A stretch of 64,000 nt of DNA from Cercis canadensis (Eukaryota; Streptophyta; Magnoliopsida; Fabales; Fabaceae): NCBI GenBank assembly GCA_003255065.1, contig QAOA01002107.1:1-64000 (forward strand). Reading direction: 5' to 3'. Below, in pieces: positions 1 to 9,337 of the stretch. A program made the translations under genes and the position numbers. Numbering within the stretch: the stretch's first letter is position 1; every line of letters starts with the position of its first letter. Below the pieces are notes generated by a model. That model saw only the letters and a list, made by a program, of their open reading frames with translations. It had not been told where the DNA came from and searched no databases.

Positions 1-905
1 TCAATTCCAAAGCTAGGTACAACATTGTGTGTGTTATATCTGCAACGGAATATGAAAACATTGCTTCTTGTCATACTGCAAAGGAAATGTGGGATAGACT
101 TGCTACCATTCACGAAGGGACAAGTCATGTCAAAGAGGCTAAGATTGATATCTATTCTACTCAATATGAAATGTTTCACATGACTCAAGATGAATCCCTG
201 GATTCCTTCTTTGCTCGATTCTTAAGCATCATCAACAGTCTAAAAGGTCTTGGAAGAGTCTACACTTAAAAGGAACAAGTCAAGAAGATTCTAAGATGTC
301 TCACTGATAAATGAGATTCTAAAGTAACCGAACTGCTCCAATTTGCAGAATCTAATGAATTTACTATAAATTCTCTATGAAGCACTTTGGAATCACATCA
401 AATGTTGATCATGCAAAAGAAAAACATTGTAGGTAAAAGAAAGAAAAGTTTCGCTCTTGCTTCTACTGTCCCAGACACTAGTACTCAGGAAGTACTAGAT
501 TCTAGTGAGGATGATGTAGCATTGGTTATAAAAAAGGTTCTTGATCTAATGAAGAAAAGAAAAGAGAAGAAGAAAAAGCATTGTTACAAAAAGGGTTCTT
601 GATCTAATGAAGAAAAGAAAATAGAAGAAGAAATTTCAACCAAAAGGACACAAAGACTTCACCATGGGAGAAAGCAACAAGGAACCTATCATAGCTATGA
701 GTGCAAAAAACCAAGTCACATTAAGCTTGAATGTCCAAACCTCAAGAAGAATAAATTCTTCATAAAGGGGAAGAAGAAAGTCATGATGGCTACTTGGAAT
801 GATGAGGACTCAACTTTAGATAGTGATGAATCAGAAGAGGAAAACATTGCCAATTTGTGTCTTATGGCAACAGGAGAAAGTTCTGTAGAAAAGGGTGAGG
901 TAACA
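1..905 (+). pseudogene. gag: Copia gag, N-terminal part (UBN2 domain and first zinc knuckle), broken
   Basis: An open stretch at 27-266 reads as the UBN2/retrotran_gag region (AKEMWDRLATIHEGT, then the SLDSFFARFLSIINSLKGLG helix typical of copia gag). It stops at TAA 267-269 and the homologous reading continues through further stops to about 380. A basic Lys-rich stretch follows (387-602). Near 693-735 the frame shows a zinc knuckle of the form S-Y-E-C-x4-H-x4-C, in which the first Cys is replaced by Ser. After it comes an acidic DSDESEEEN tract and LCLMATGE, as in SIRE-type gag. The protein would form the virus-like particle and bind genomic RNA, but this copy cannot make a full gag. Confidence 0.85.
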
Positions 906-1063
906 TAACTAGATCTTGAACTACTTCTTACTTATGATGAACTGAATCATGTTTTTGATGATTTATCTTTTGATAAGCATGAGATAACATAACTAGATCT
1001 TGAACTACTTCCTACTTATGAGGAACTGAATCATGTTTTTGATGATTTATCTTTTGATTATAA
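899..1063 (+). repeat. Tandem duplication of about 85 bp within gag
   Basis: The segment from GAGGTAACATAACTAG near 896 to TTATCTTTTGATAAG near 975 repeats directly from about 980 to 1060 with a few substitutions (cttacttatgatgaac versus cctacttatgaggaac). Each copy carries an in-frame stop (ACATAACTAG), so the duplication adds to the gag damage. Confidence 0.8.
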
Positions 1064-1848
1064 GAAAAGACGAGCAAAACTTATTGCTCTTAAGAAAATC
1101 ATAAAATGTCAAATTAATGTGATAGATGAACTTAAGAAAGATAATGCTGCTTTGGTTGATAGACTTAAAATTCTTCAACATCATAATGACATTCTTGAAA
1201 AGGAAAATTGTCTTACTTCTTTTCTCAAGGATGAAAATGACAAGCTGAAAAGAAAAGTAAATGAATTATCTAGGGACTTGGCTAAGTTTGTTCAAGGAAG
1301 AAATAATTTGAATTATATCTTAGGAAAGCAAAGAGTAAGCAATGATAGAACTTATTTAGGTTATGTTCAGCCTAGCACTTTAAAGGTTTCTAAAAACTCT
1401 TTTGTCAAAGCTTCCTCCTCACACTCCTTCCCTAAGGGAACCTGCTTTTACTATGGATGTGTAGGACATTTTCCTAATACTTGCTCCTANACATCATAAT
1501 GACATTCTTGAAAAGGAAAATTGTCTTACTTCTTTCCTCAAGGATGAAAATGACAAGCTGAAAAGAAAAGTAAATGAATTATCTAGGGACTTGGCTAAGT
1601 TTGTTCAAGGAAGAAATAATTTGAATTATATCTTAGGAAAGCAAAGAGTAAGCAATGATAGAACTGATTTAGGTTATGTTCAGCCTAGCACTTTAAAGGT
1701 TTCTAAAAACTCTTTTGTCAAAGCTTCCTCCTCACACTCCTTCCCTAAGGGAACCTGCTTTTACTATGGATGTGTAGGACATTTTCCTAATACTTGCTCC
1801 TATAAAAAAAAAACTTTGTGCTGTAAGAAAAATGGTATGGGTGCCTAA
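1064..1848 (+). pseudogene. gag: Copia gag, C-terminal coiled-coil and second zinc knuckle, duplicated and broken
   Basis: An open stretch at 1119-1488 encodes a charged, heptad-like coiled coil (LKILQHHNDILEKEN and KLKRKVNELSRDLAKF), then a linker and a knuckle-like motif C-x2-Y-x4-H-x4-C. The second Cys of the CCHC is Tyr, so zinc binding is probably lost. The same segment is repeated at 1491-1800 after a single N, and only that second copy continues (SYKKK, then VWVPK-like text near 1830-1905). SIRE-lineage elements carry such a coiled coil between gag and protease. The duplication looks like an assembly join rather than biology. Confidence 0.75.
1181..1800 (+). repeat. Duplicated 310-bp segment flanking a single N (likely assembly join)
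   Basis: The sequence starting acatcataatgacattc at 1181-1489 is repeated almost perfectly at 1491-1800, with one N at 1490 exactly between the copies. The only difference I noticed is TAT versus GAT near 1352/1664. Near identity plus an N at the boundary is what two overlapping contigs joined end to end would leave. Confidence 0.75.
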
Positions 1849-1899
1849 AGGCACATTTGTTTCTAACATGAAAGGACCGAAAGAAGTTTGGGTACCTAA

Positions 1900-2230
1900 A
1901 CCTCTATGATCTTATTGTAGGTTTGCTATCAAGCCAAAAATGATTGTTGGTATCTGGACAGTGGCTGTTCTAGGCACATGACTGGAGATCCTTCAAAGTT
2001 TGTTTCCTTTAACAAGGTGAACTTAGGAGATGTCTCTTTTGACAACAATAACAAAGATAGAATTGTAGGATTAGGTAAAATCAAAATCTCTTCTAACCTT
2101 ATCATTGACAATGTCTACTTAGTCAAAGGTTTGATGTATAATCTGCTGAGCACAAGTCAGCTTTGTGATAAGGGTCATAAAATCATTTTTGAAACTTCTC
2201 ATTGCATCATTCATAAGAAAAAATTCTAAT
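1900..2230 (+). pseudogene. Copia aspartic protease region, partial
   Basis: The frame from about 1930 reads WYLDSGCSRHMTGD with the catalytic Asp-Ser-Gly at 1957-1965. Downstream text (VGLGKIKISSNLIIDNVYLVKGLMYNLLS, split here as GLGKIKISSN and VKGLMYNLLSTSQLCDKG) is the usual copia protease to pre-integrase linker. The frame runs to TAA at 2227-2229, and a frameshift there moves the reading to the next module. Catalytic residues are present, but the module is detached from an intact gag and integrase. Confidence 0.85.
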
Positions 2231-3215
2231 GATGTCTTGTTCATTAGTCAAAGAAGCTTTAATGTATATACTGTGTTTGGAGATTCTTTGAAATCTAAAA
2301 ATAAAACATGTTTTTCTTCTCAAAGTAATGATTCTTGGTTGTGGCATAGAAGACTTGAACATGTAAATTTTAAACTTATTTCCAAGCTTTCTAAGAAAGA
2401 ATTAGTTTCTGGTTTACCTAAGCTAGTGTTTGAAAAGGATAAGATTTGTGTTGCTTGTCAGCAAGGTAAAAAAATCAAATCATCCTTCAAACCTAAGAAA
2501 GATTTGTCATCTTCTAGGTCACTCTAGCTTCTTCATATGGATCTCTTTAGACCAGCACCTACATTAAGCTTAAATAGAAAGAAATATGGTTTAGTCATTG
2601 TGGATGATTTTTCAAGATTTACTTGGGTTTTCTTTCTTGCTCATAAAGATGACACTTTTGATGTTTTTGAGAATTTTAGCAAAAGAGTGCAAAATGAAAA
2701 TGATTTTGTAATCACCTCAATTATGAGTGATCATGGTGGAGAGTTTGAGAACAAGTTGTTCAAATTTGTTTGCAAAACTCAAGGAATCCACCATAATTTC
2801 TCTTGTCCTAGAACCCCTAAACAAAATGGAGTGGTTGAGAGGAAAAATAAAACTCCAGTTGAAATTGGCAGAACTATGTTGTGCGAAAGTGATTTGCCAA
2901 AATATTTTTGGGCTGAAGCTGTAAACACAACATGTTATATTCTGAATAGATGCTCAATTAGGCCCATTTTGAAAAAAACTCCATATAAGCTTTGGAAAGG
3001 GAGAAAACCCAATGTAAGCTACTTTCATGTTTTTGGCTATAAATGTTGTGTTAATCAATGGAAAAGAACATTTAGAAAATTTTGATTCAAAATCTGATGA
3101 AGCTATTTTCTTGAGATACTCTTTGTCTAGCAAAGCCTATAGAGTTTTTAATAAAAGAACTCTTATTGTAGAAGAATCAATGCATGTGGTTTTTATGAAT
3201 CTAACTATCCTTTGA
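2231..3215 (+). pseudogene. Copia integrase (GAG-pre-integrase zinc domain and DDE core), with stop and frameshift
   Basis: The pre-integrase HHCC zinc domain is visible as WHRRLEH followed by CVACQQGKK. The frame is cut by TAG at 2525-2527 and resumes in the same frame. The DDE core keeps its triad: Asp at 2540 (HMDLF), Asp at 2729 (MSDHGGEF) and Glu at 2837 (VVERKN). The last two are separated by 35 residues, the canonical D-x35-E spacing. Near 3055 a frameshift moves the C-terminal part (SDEAIFLRYS, FNKRTLIVEESMHV) into another frame that ends at about 3215. The enzyme would insert element cDNA into the host genome; this copy is interrupted. Confidence 0.9.
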
Positions 3216-3260
3216 CTTCAAATACTCTTGAGGAAAATAATATAGTGCAGGACAACAACA

Positions 3261-4166
3261 AAAAATATTCTAAGACCGAAAATAACAAAGAGAAAGCAGC
3301 AGATCAAATACCTTCAGAACCAGTTCACATAGAATTAAATCATTCAGAACCAATTCAGGAAGAAGCTCCACAGAAAAATGTGAGAGACTAACTACCAAAA
3401 GAAACCAGGACTTCCAAAAATCATACAGTTGAAAAGGTAATTTCGAGACTTGGAAAGAGGAATAAGTACAAGAGTATCTCTTAGAGATAAACATGTGAAC
3501 TTGGCCTTCTTGTCCTTGTCTGAACCTACCAAAATTGGTGAGGCATTACAAGATGAGGCTTGGATCATGACAATGCATGAAGAATTAAATAAGTTCTCAA
3601 GGAAATAATGGAAAGATTCACAAGACGTAGCTCTTCAATATGAACGGTGGGTGAATCAGGGAACTTTACACCTTAAAATAAACCTAAGAATTTTGACTTA
3701 AAGATAAATAGACTAAACTTGTACATTTTATGAATATAGAATGACTCAATAGTTTATTTTTAAAGAAGGGGGACCAAAGCGTTCAAGTGGTTAAAATAGA
3801 GGGACCAAAATTGTAATTAAGCCAAAAATATTCTAAGGCCGAAAACAACAAAGAGAAAGCAGCAGATCAAATACCTTCAGAACCAGTTCACATAGAATTA
3901 AATCATTCAAAACCAATTCAGGAAGAAGCTCCATAGAAAAATGTGAGAGACTAACTACCAAAAGAAACCAGGACTTCCAAAAATCATACAGTTGAAAAGG
4001 TAATTGGAGACTTGGAAAGAGGAATAAGTACAAGAATATCTCTTAGAGATAAACATGTGAACTTGGCCTTCTTGTCCTTGTCCGAACCTACCAAAATTGG
4101 TGAGGCATTACAAGATGAGACTTGGATCATGACAATGCATGAAGAATTAAATAAGTTCTCAAGGAA
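3261..4166 (+). repeat. Direct duplication of 344 bp separated by a 219-bp insert
   Basis: Copy 1 (3261-3604) and copy 2 (3824-4166) begin aaaaatattctaag and end ctcaaggaa, with about 97-98% identity, mostly single-base changes. They cover the linker between integrase and reverse transcriptase. Copy 2 continues into the RT. Copy 1 ends abruptly at 3604 in unrelated sequence. Confidence 0.85.
3605..3823. other. 219-bp foreign insert between duplicated pol segments
   Basis: This stretch has no copia coding similarity that I can read. Its right part contains the phrase gggggaccaaagcg, then gagggaccaaaattg and taattaagcc, resembling the ends of small plant elements. I saw no clear terminal inverted repeat or target duplication. 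Together with the flanking duplication it suggests an insertion followed by unequal exchange, or a rearranged join. I do not recognise the element. Confidence 0.5.
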
Positions 4167-4925
4167 TCAACTCTGGACTCTTGTACCTAAACCAAAAGGT
4201 CACACAATTATTGGCACAATATGAGTTTTCAAAAATAAACTTGATGAGGATGGCAAGATTGTGAGAAACACACAAGATTAGTAGCTCAAAGCTTCAATCA
4301 GCAGGAAAGTATAGACTTTGAAGAAACTTTTGCTCATGTAGCTAGATTAGAAGCCATTAGAATGTTTCTTGCATTTTCATCTTTTAAAGGCTTTACAATT
4401 TTTCAAATGGATGTGAAAAGTGCCTTTTTGAATGGCTATATTAATAAAGAAATTTTTGTTAAACAACTCCCTGGTTTTAAAAATTTAGACTTTCCTAATT
4501 ATGTGTTTAAATTCTCCAAAGCTCTCTATGGTCTTAAGCAAGCTCCTAGAGCTTGATATGATAGACTCAGTGACTTTCTTATAAAAAATAATTTTTTAAG
4601 AGGAAAAGTAGATACTACTCTATTCACTAAAATATTATATCATAATATCATCATAGTTCAGATTTATGTTGATGACATTATTTTTGGATCAACTAATGAT
4701 GAGTTATGCAAAGATTTTGAGACTCTAATGAAGAGTGAATTCGATATGAGTATGATGGGAGAACTTATCTTCTTCCTTGGACTTCAAGTGAAGCAAACCA
4801 GAGATGGAATCTTCATTAATCAGTCTAAGTACACTAGAGAGCAGCTTAAATGTTTTGGCATGGACAATGCAAAAAGGTATTTCAACTCCTATGAGTCTTG
4901 CTACAAAACTAGTTCTTGATGAAAA
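4012..4925 (+). pseudogene. Copia reverse transcriptase, multiple stops and frameshifts
   Basis: The RT start is visible as EALQDETWIMTMHEELNKF (about 4108-4164), then NQLWTLVPKP, a stop near 4222, a small frameshift near 4265, FQMDVKSAFLNG (Asp of the first catalytic motif), SKALYGLKQAPRA followed by a TGA near 4555, and YVDD at 4665-4676 with the two catalytic Asp residues intact. The frame shifts again near 4875. The family copies element RNA into DNA; no single frame here covers the domain. Confidence 0.9.
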
Positions 4926-5610
4926 AGGTAAATCTATCTATGAGAAAAGATATAAAGGTATGATTGAATCTTTGTTGTATTTGACTACAAGTAGGCCAGA
5001 CATTATTTTCTCTATTTGTGCTTATGCAAGATTTCAAGTTAATCCAAAGGAATCTCACTTATCTGCTGTCAAAAGAATTTTTCGATATTTAATCAGTTCT
5101 GTAAATGTTGGCTTGTGGTTCGATAGAACTAGTTCTTTCGAACTAGTTTCTTATACAGATTCTAATTATGGTGTATGTTCCATTGATTGAAAAAGCACCT
5201 GTGGAGGTTGTCAGTTTCTTGGAGGAGCCTTGGTATCTTGGCAATCTAAGAAACAAAATTCAATTGCTCAATCAACAGTTGAAGCTGAATACATGGCTAA
5301 TGGACTGTATTATTCACATGTGCAATGGATGAAACAACAACTTGTTTATTATGGTATAATTATAAACAAAATTTCATTTTTGTGTGATAACACTAGTGCA
5401 ATAAATATTGCAAGAAATCTAGTTCAGCACTCTAGGACCAAACATATAGACATAAATCATCATTTTCTTAGAGATCATGTTCTCATGGGTGATATAGAAC
5501 TTTATTTGTTAACACTGATGATCAACTTGCTAATATTTTTACAAAATCATTAGTTGAGGAAAGATTATGGTTCCTGAGACATGAACTAGGCACGATAAAT
5601 GTGTCTTGAT
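4926..5610 (+). pseudogene. Copia RT C-terminus and RNase H, one in-frame stop and one frameshift
   Basis: The thumb and connection region reads LYLTTSRPDIIFSICAYARFQ (first 20 residues about 4972-5031, given here as recognition only). RNase H shows YTDSNY (Asp at 5158), a stop TGA at 5188-5190, then SWQSKKQNSIAQSTVEAEYMA (Glu at 5281), LCDNTSAIN (Asp at 5386) and HIDINHHFLRDH. After about 5500 the homologous reading passes into another frame, where DDQLANIFTK-type text is followed by a stop at about 5610, the end of the polyprotein. The catalytic Asp-Glu-Asp residues are retained but the ORF is not. Confidence 0.88.
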
Positions 5611-6209
5611 GAATCATCATTTTTTGTGCATACTGCTTGTTCATATGCATTCCATTTTTGGTAAAGAAATTTTTGGCTGTTGAAAGATTCTAGTGAATAC
5701 TCAATAAATTTGAAATTTTTGGGAGAGAAATATGAAATCTTATCAAATTTTTTAACCCAACATACTTGTTGAACTTGTTAATTCTATGAGCTGCCAATTC
5801 TCTAAAGAAATTTGATTTATGTTTGGGCTTTTTATTTGAAAGGGCCACAACAATTCTTTTGGGCAATATTTTTCTTGACTGATCCATTAAAAGCCTTCTT
5901 CTCCCATTTTTTTTTTAATTTTTGGGATGGTGTTATTTGTGGGCTTCCATCTTCGGCCCCCATTTTTCTGGCCTTTGGCCAAAACACGCATTTAGTCTTA
6001 CCGACCTTATATCAGAACTCACCGTTTCGTCCAGCTTCATTCTTGGTTTCTTCTTTCTCTTTGGCTTTCAAATTTCAACCCTAAAAACGGTTCATTTCCC
6101 CTGTTTCTCCATTGCTCCTAAAATTCCTCTACACGTCCCTTTCGTTGTGAGTGTCACTGCTTAATCATAACTACTAGTCCGTAAAGCGAGGTAGTTAGTT
6201 GCTAGAATC
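5611..6209. other. Spacer between pol and the envelope-like region
   Basis: About 600 bp of AT-rich sequence with pyrimidine-rich runs (near 5900-6130). I see only short chance ORFs here. SIRE-type elements have such a leader before the third ORF. I saw no splice or promoter signal that I could support. Confidence 0.5.
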
Positions 6210-7800
6210 ATGGAAAGAAGACGGGTAACCCAAAGATTGATAGCTTAATCTAAAGGAAACGTTTGAGCAGACTCTTCACATGTAAAACCAATAGAGGTCT
6301 CAAACTCATCTTCTTCTGAGGAACCAAAGGATCTTGAACTAATCCTTCAACAATTTAGAAAATTTTCTTCTCAGTCAAATAAAGGCAAAGGTAAAATGTC
6401 TTATCTTCCTCCTTCCCCTATTATTGAACATATCTCTGAACTTTTGCTCCCATGGCTACTTCTCAAAGCACCTCCCTCCTCTTGTCCCTTAGCCACTCCT
6501 CCTTTATCTCTTATACCTTCTTCTATTCCTACTTCAAAAACCTCGCCATTGCCATCTCCCTCTTCATCCTCTAATTCTCCAAAACCACCAATAGCATCTG
6601 CTGACCCGCATGTTGACTCCATATCAAAGCCTCATCTTCCAAAGAATGTAAACCAACATCAGTCCCTAAACCTTCAAAGCTTCCTGCCAAACCCAAAAGA
6701 GTCAAAATGCTGGCCAGGAAGACAACATTTACTCCTCGGGCCAAAGCTTCAATACCCAAGCTATACGAATTTGAAAGTGTTGCTGCTAAGGAGAACTTCC
6801 TCAAACTATATGCAAATAGGTCCATTGCACTTGGCTGCATTGTCTCATAGGAATCTCCATCATCTGCCACCAAATCTATTAAAGCCACATTTGCTAGCAT
6901 GGGGTGGTCGAGTATGCTAAAGCTCAGTGACCCAGTCATCCCAAAGGTAATCCGTCTATTCTATGCTCATCTGCAGCCTTTGAAAGGATCTGATACTGGC
7001 ATTGTGCATTTAAAATCTTTTGTTGCTGAGGTAGAACTAATCATATTTGAAAGGTTATTAGCTAGCATTCTGAAACTGCCTGTAAAAGGAGATGCTAGGT
7101 TCATCCAAAAGGTTTGGCCCTCTGACCTTATTTCCTACGATGATGCAATGCAATCACTATGTGATTACCCTGATCAAAAAGGTCAAGGAAGACCTCCATC
7201 TATCCACTGCTTTGATTCCATAACCAGAACTTTAGCTAAGCTCATAACCACTCAACTCTTACCCTGTGTAGGCAGTCATAGTGATCTTTCAATTACTGAT
7301 CTCTATGTAATGTATCATTTGAAAAACCAACTGCCATTGAACCTGCCTAGGCTGATTCTCAGCACCATGGCTGCAACTGTCAAAAAGACTAGGGTCAAAA
7401 CCAGTTTGCCTTATGGGATGCTGATTGTCAAGCTTTGCAAGTATTTCAAAATTAATCTCTCCAATTTTGGTTCTAAACCTTTCCCTGCTAAACTGATTCT
7501 CAAAAGAGTGATCCCTGCTGCCAAGAGGCCTGCTACTGCAACCCCAACCAGTTCTTTTCAACCCACCAATAAGTAGAAGAAGTCAACCCCACCAGTTCAC
7601 CCATCTCAGGAGGTCGACCATGTGGAATGGATTGCTTCAGTCAAACCTGAAGAACTAGCCAATCAAATTGGCAAACGTTTGAACTTCTTCTAGAATCTAG
7701 CTTTTGACTGTAATGCTCGGTTAGCAGTTGTTGAAAAGGAACTAGTAGTAACTAAATGTCAATTGATAACTCTCAAAGCATCTCAGCCTTCCTCTCATTA
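6210..7800 (+). pseudogene. SIRE-type envelope-like / plant-transposon-protein-like ORF, broken
   Basis: A plausible start ATG at 6210 (MERRRVTQRLIA) hits a stop after 12 codons. A Pro/Ser-rich stretch follows (6396-6700), with frame changes between about 6640 and 6840, where the better coding frame reads KLYEFESVAAKENFLKLYA and ends in a stop near 6848. The best preserved part is 6899-7573: SMLKLSDPVIPKVIRLFYAHL, then a mostly alpha-helical domain typical of the 'putative plant transposon protein' found in SIRE elements and related host copies. The text carries on past a TAG at 7574 to about 7800 (VEWIASVKPEELANQIGKRL). I see no credible signal peptide or membrane anchor, so 'envelope' is only the historical name. 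Minus-strand ORFs here are shadows. Confidence 0.75.
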
Positions 7801-8253
7801 GATTGACTGAATATTTTGATAATTTTTTATCACTTTTGATAAAATTTCAGTTGTAAATGTAGTGTAGCTAAATATTCTCCAGCCTTTTGACATTATTATC
7901 TCTTTTCAAACACATACATAATATTTTTTGGCATAGATTGACAACTTGTACTTAATCAGTTAATTGGTTTTATCCTACTTTTGTTTTGGTTGTTATAACT
8001 GATGATCTGCTTTGTTACTATACTCTGTTTCTTATCCCTCCTTTTTCTTTTTGATAATGCCAAAGGGGGGGGGGGAATTCTGACTTAGTCTATTTGAATT
8101 GCTTAGTATAATTTCTTGAAATGAAACATATCTCCTTTTGAAAAATTCTCTCGTGAGTCTTGTGCCTATTGGCTGCTCTAAAGAACTAGTTCTTCTATTC
8201 TATAGACTACATATATTAAAGGGGAGATTTTTCATATACATTTTTATCATCAT
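7801..8253. other. 3' untranslated region between the envelope-like ORF and the LTR
   Basis: AT-rich, non-coding. It holds a G11 run at 8065-8075 preceded by AAA (a possible upstream polypurine tract, or slippage in one) and the palindrome AAGAACTAGTTCTT at 8181-8194. Confidence 0.55.
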
Positions 8254-8268
8254 CAAAAAGGGGGAGAT
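8254..8268 (+). other. Polypurine tract for plus-strand priming
   Basis: The purine run AAAAAGGGGGAGA, then TT, sits immediately upstream of TGTTAG at 8269. This is the expected position and composition for the plus-strand primer of a copia element. Confidence 0.8.
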
Positions 8269-8383
8269 TGTTAGCCCCTCAAGTCTCTAGTCCTATTTTG
8301 ATGATAGTAAAATGTCTTGTTACTTTTAACCTATGTTGTTTTCTCTAAGCTCTTATTTAGAACAGGTTTGAAAAAAAGCCTTA

Positions 8384-8397
8384 AAGAACTAGTTCTT
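8384..8397. promoter_or_regulatory. 14-bp perfect palindrome AAGAACTAGTTCTT (LTR, first copy)
   Basis: A perfect dyad repeated at 9230-9243 in the LTR and at 8181-8194 just upstream of it. A binding site for a dimeric factor is possible but unproven. The spacing differs from the classic plant heat-shock element (GAAnnTTC). Confidence 0.4.
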
Positions 8398-9229
8398 GTC
8401 TCTGTGATCTAGTTCCTCTGGATAACGAAATCTTCTAATCCTACTTATGTGGACAAGCTTGTCGAAGACTCCAGATGGCTTTAGCCCTTTCTAGTCTTTC
8501 TAAGAAATTGTGTTAGTTAAGATTGTAAAGTTCTTCTTGAAGTGACTGATGTAAAGTCACTTTTCAAAGGATATATTTTTTTTATCTACTTTCTCTTACA
8601 CAAGGTCAAGCTTTTTCTTACAAAAAGACAAAGGTCATTGTGCATGATGGACAATGTGTCAACTAGTAGGTGGCTTTTTCTTTAGCCTTTCTCATAGTCC
8701 TTCACGTGTACAAGAAATGCAATATATCAAAAGAACTTACCAAGGCTTTGGTATGCATGCAGAGAAGAGAGAAGAAAATATATCAGAGTGAGAAGGAAGC
8801 CATTCTTAAGAGTATTACTCTTCATCTTCCTCTCAAATATCTCTTCATTCAGCAAGAACTTCATTGTATCATTTCTACTTTGTAAGAGAGTTTCTTCTTT
8901 GGGGCTGCACTGAAAACTTGGGTTTTGTATTTGGATTTCTATCGAAGAAATCCATGAGAGTGATCTCTGGTGTGTTAGAGAGTGTGAGTTCATGGTTAGC
9001 TTGAAAAACAAAAACCATGGTTAAGAAGCTTGGAAAAATAAACTTGAAGAATAGTGGAACCCTAGATATGGGAAAAGTGGATGTAGGCATTTTTAAGCTA
9101 AACCACTATGAAGACTCTTGCAGATCTTCTCTCTCTTTATCTTTCATTTTCTGGATTAACTTCTGCTCTGTTCTTAATGGTTGATGGTTGATTAAGTTAT
9201 TTCTCTGTGTTCAAATCTAGTATTTGTTA

Positions 9230-9243
9230 AAGAACTAGTTCTT
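9230..9243. promoter_or_regulatory. 14-bp perfect palindrome AAGAACTAGTTCTT (LTR, second copy)
   Basis: Same dyad as at 8384-8397, located about 95 bp before the inferred LTR end. Its function is unknown. Confidence 0.4.
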
Positions 9244-9337
9244 AAACAAATCTGTTATTTGAATTTATTTATATTAGAACTGATCTTTCAATTAATTTTA
9301 AGAATTCCTATTCACCCCCCTAGGAATAGATCCTGCA

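Larger units (their letters stand above)
1..9337 (+). mobile_element. Decayed SIRE/Maximus-type Ty1/copia LTR retrotransposon, 5' end outside window
   Basis: Visible in order on + are a UBN2-type gag, CCHC-like knuckles, a DSG protease, an HHCC/DDE integrase, a reverse transcriptase with YVDD, RNase H, a spacer, an envelope-like ORF region, polypurine tracts and a terminal LTR beginning TGTTAG. Protease-integrase-RT-RNase H is the copia order. The extra ORF region between pol and the LTR, carrying a plant-transposon-protein-like domain, is characteristic of the SIRE/Maximus lineage. Almost every coding module is broken by stops or frameshifts, so this is a fossil that could only move with help from another element. 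The 5' LTR and primer-binding site are not in the window. The right end abuts the telomere-like array near 9338. Confidence 0.9.
8269..9337 (+). repeat. 3' LTR of the copia element (about 1,069 bp)
   Basis: The LTR starts TGTTAGCCCC right after the polypurine tract, and the text ATTCACCCCCCTAGG near 9309 is typical of the tail of copia LTRs. I placed the end at CA 9336-9337, because the telomere-like sequence begins within about 10 bp. The expected inverted terminal match (CTAACA) is not there, so the last few bases are uncertain. Two copies of AAGAACTAGTTCTT lie inside (8384-8397, 9230-9243). Short ORFs on either strand within the LTR look like chance. With no 5' LTR in view, insertion age cannot be judged. 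Confidence 0.75.

Noticed and set aside
6571-6939. Minus-strand 122-aa ORF opposite the envelope-like region
   Set aside because: The plus strand carries the recognisable envelope-like text. The minus frame resembles nothing I know.
8670-9090. Small ORFs inside the LTR on both strands
   Set aside because: LTR sequence, overlapping opposite-strand frames, no recognisable domain.
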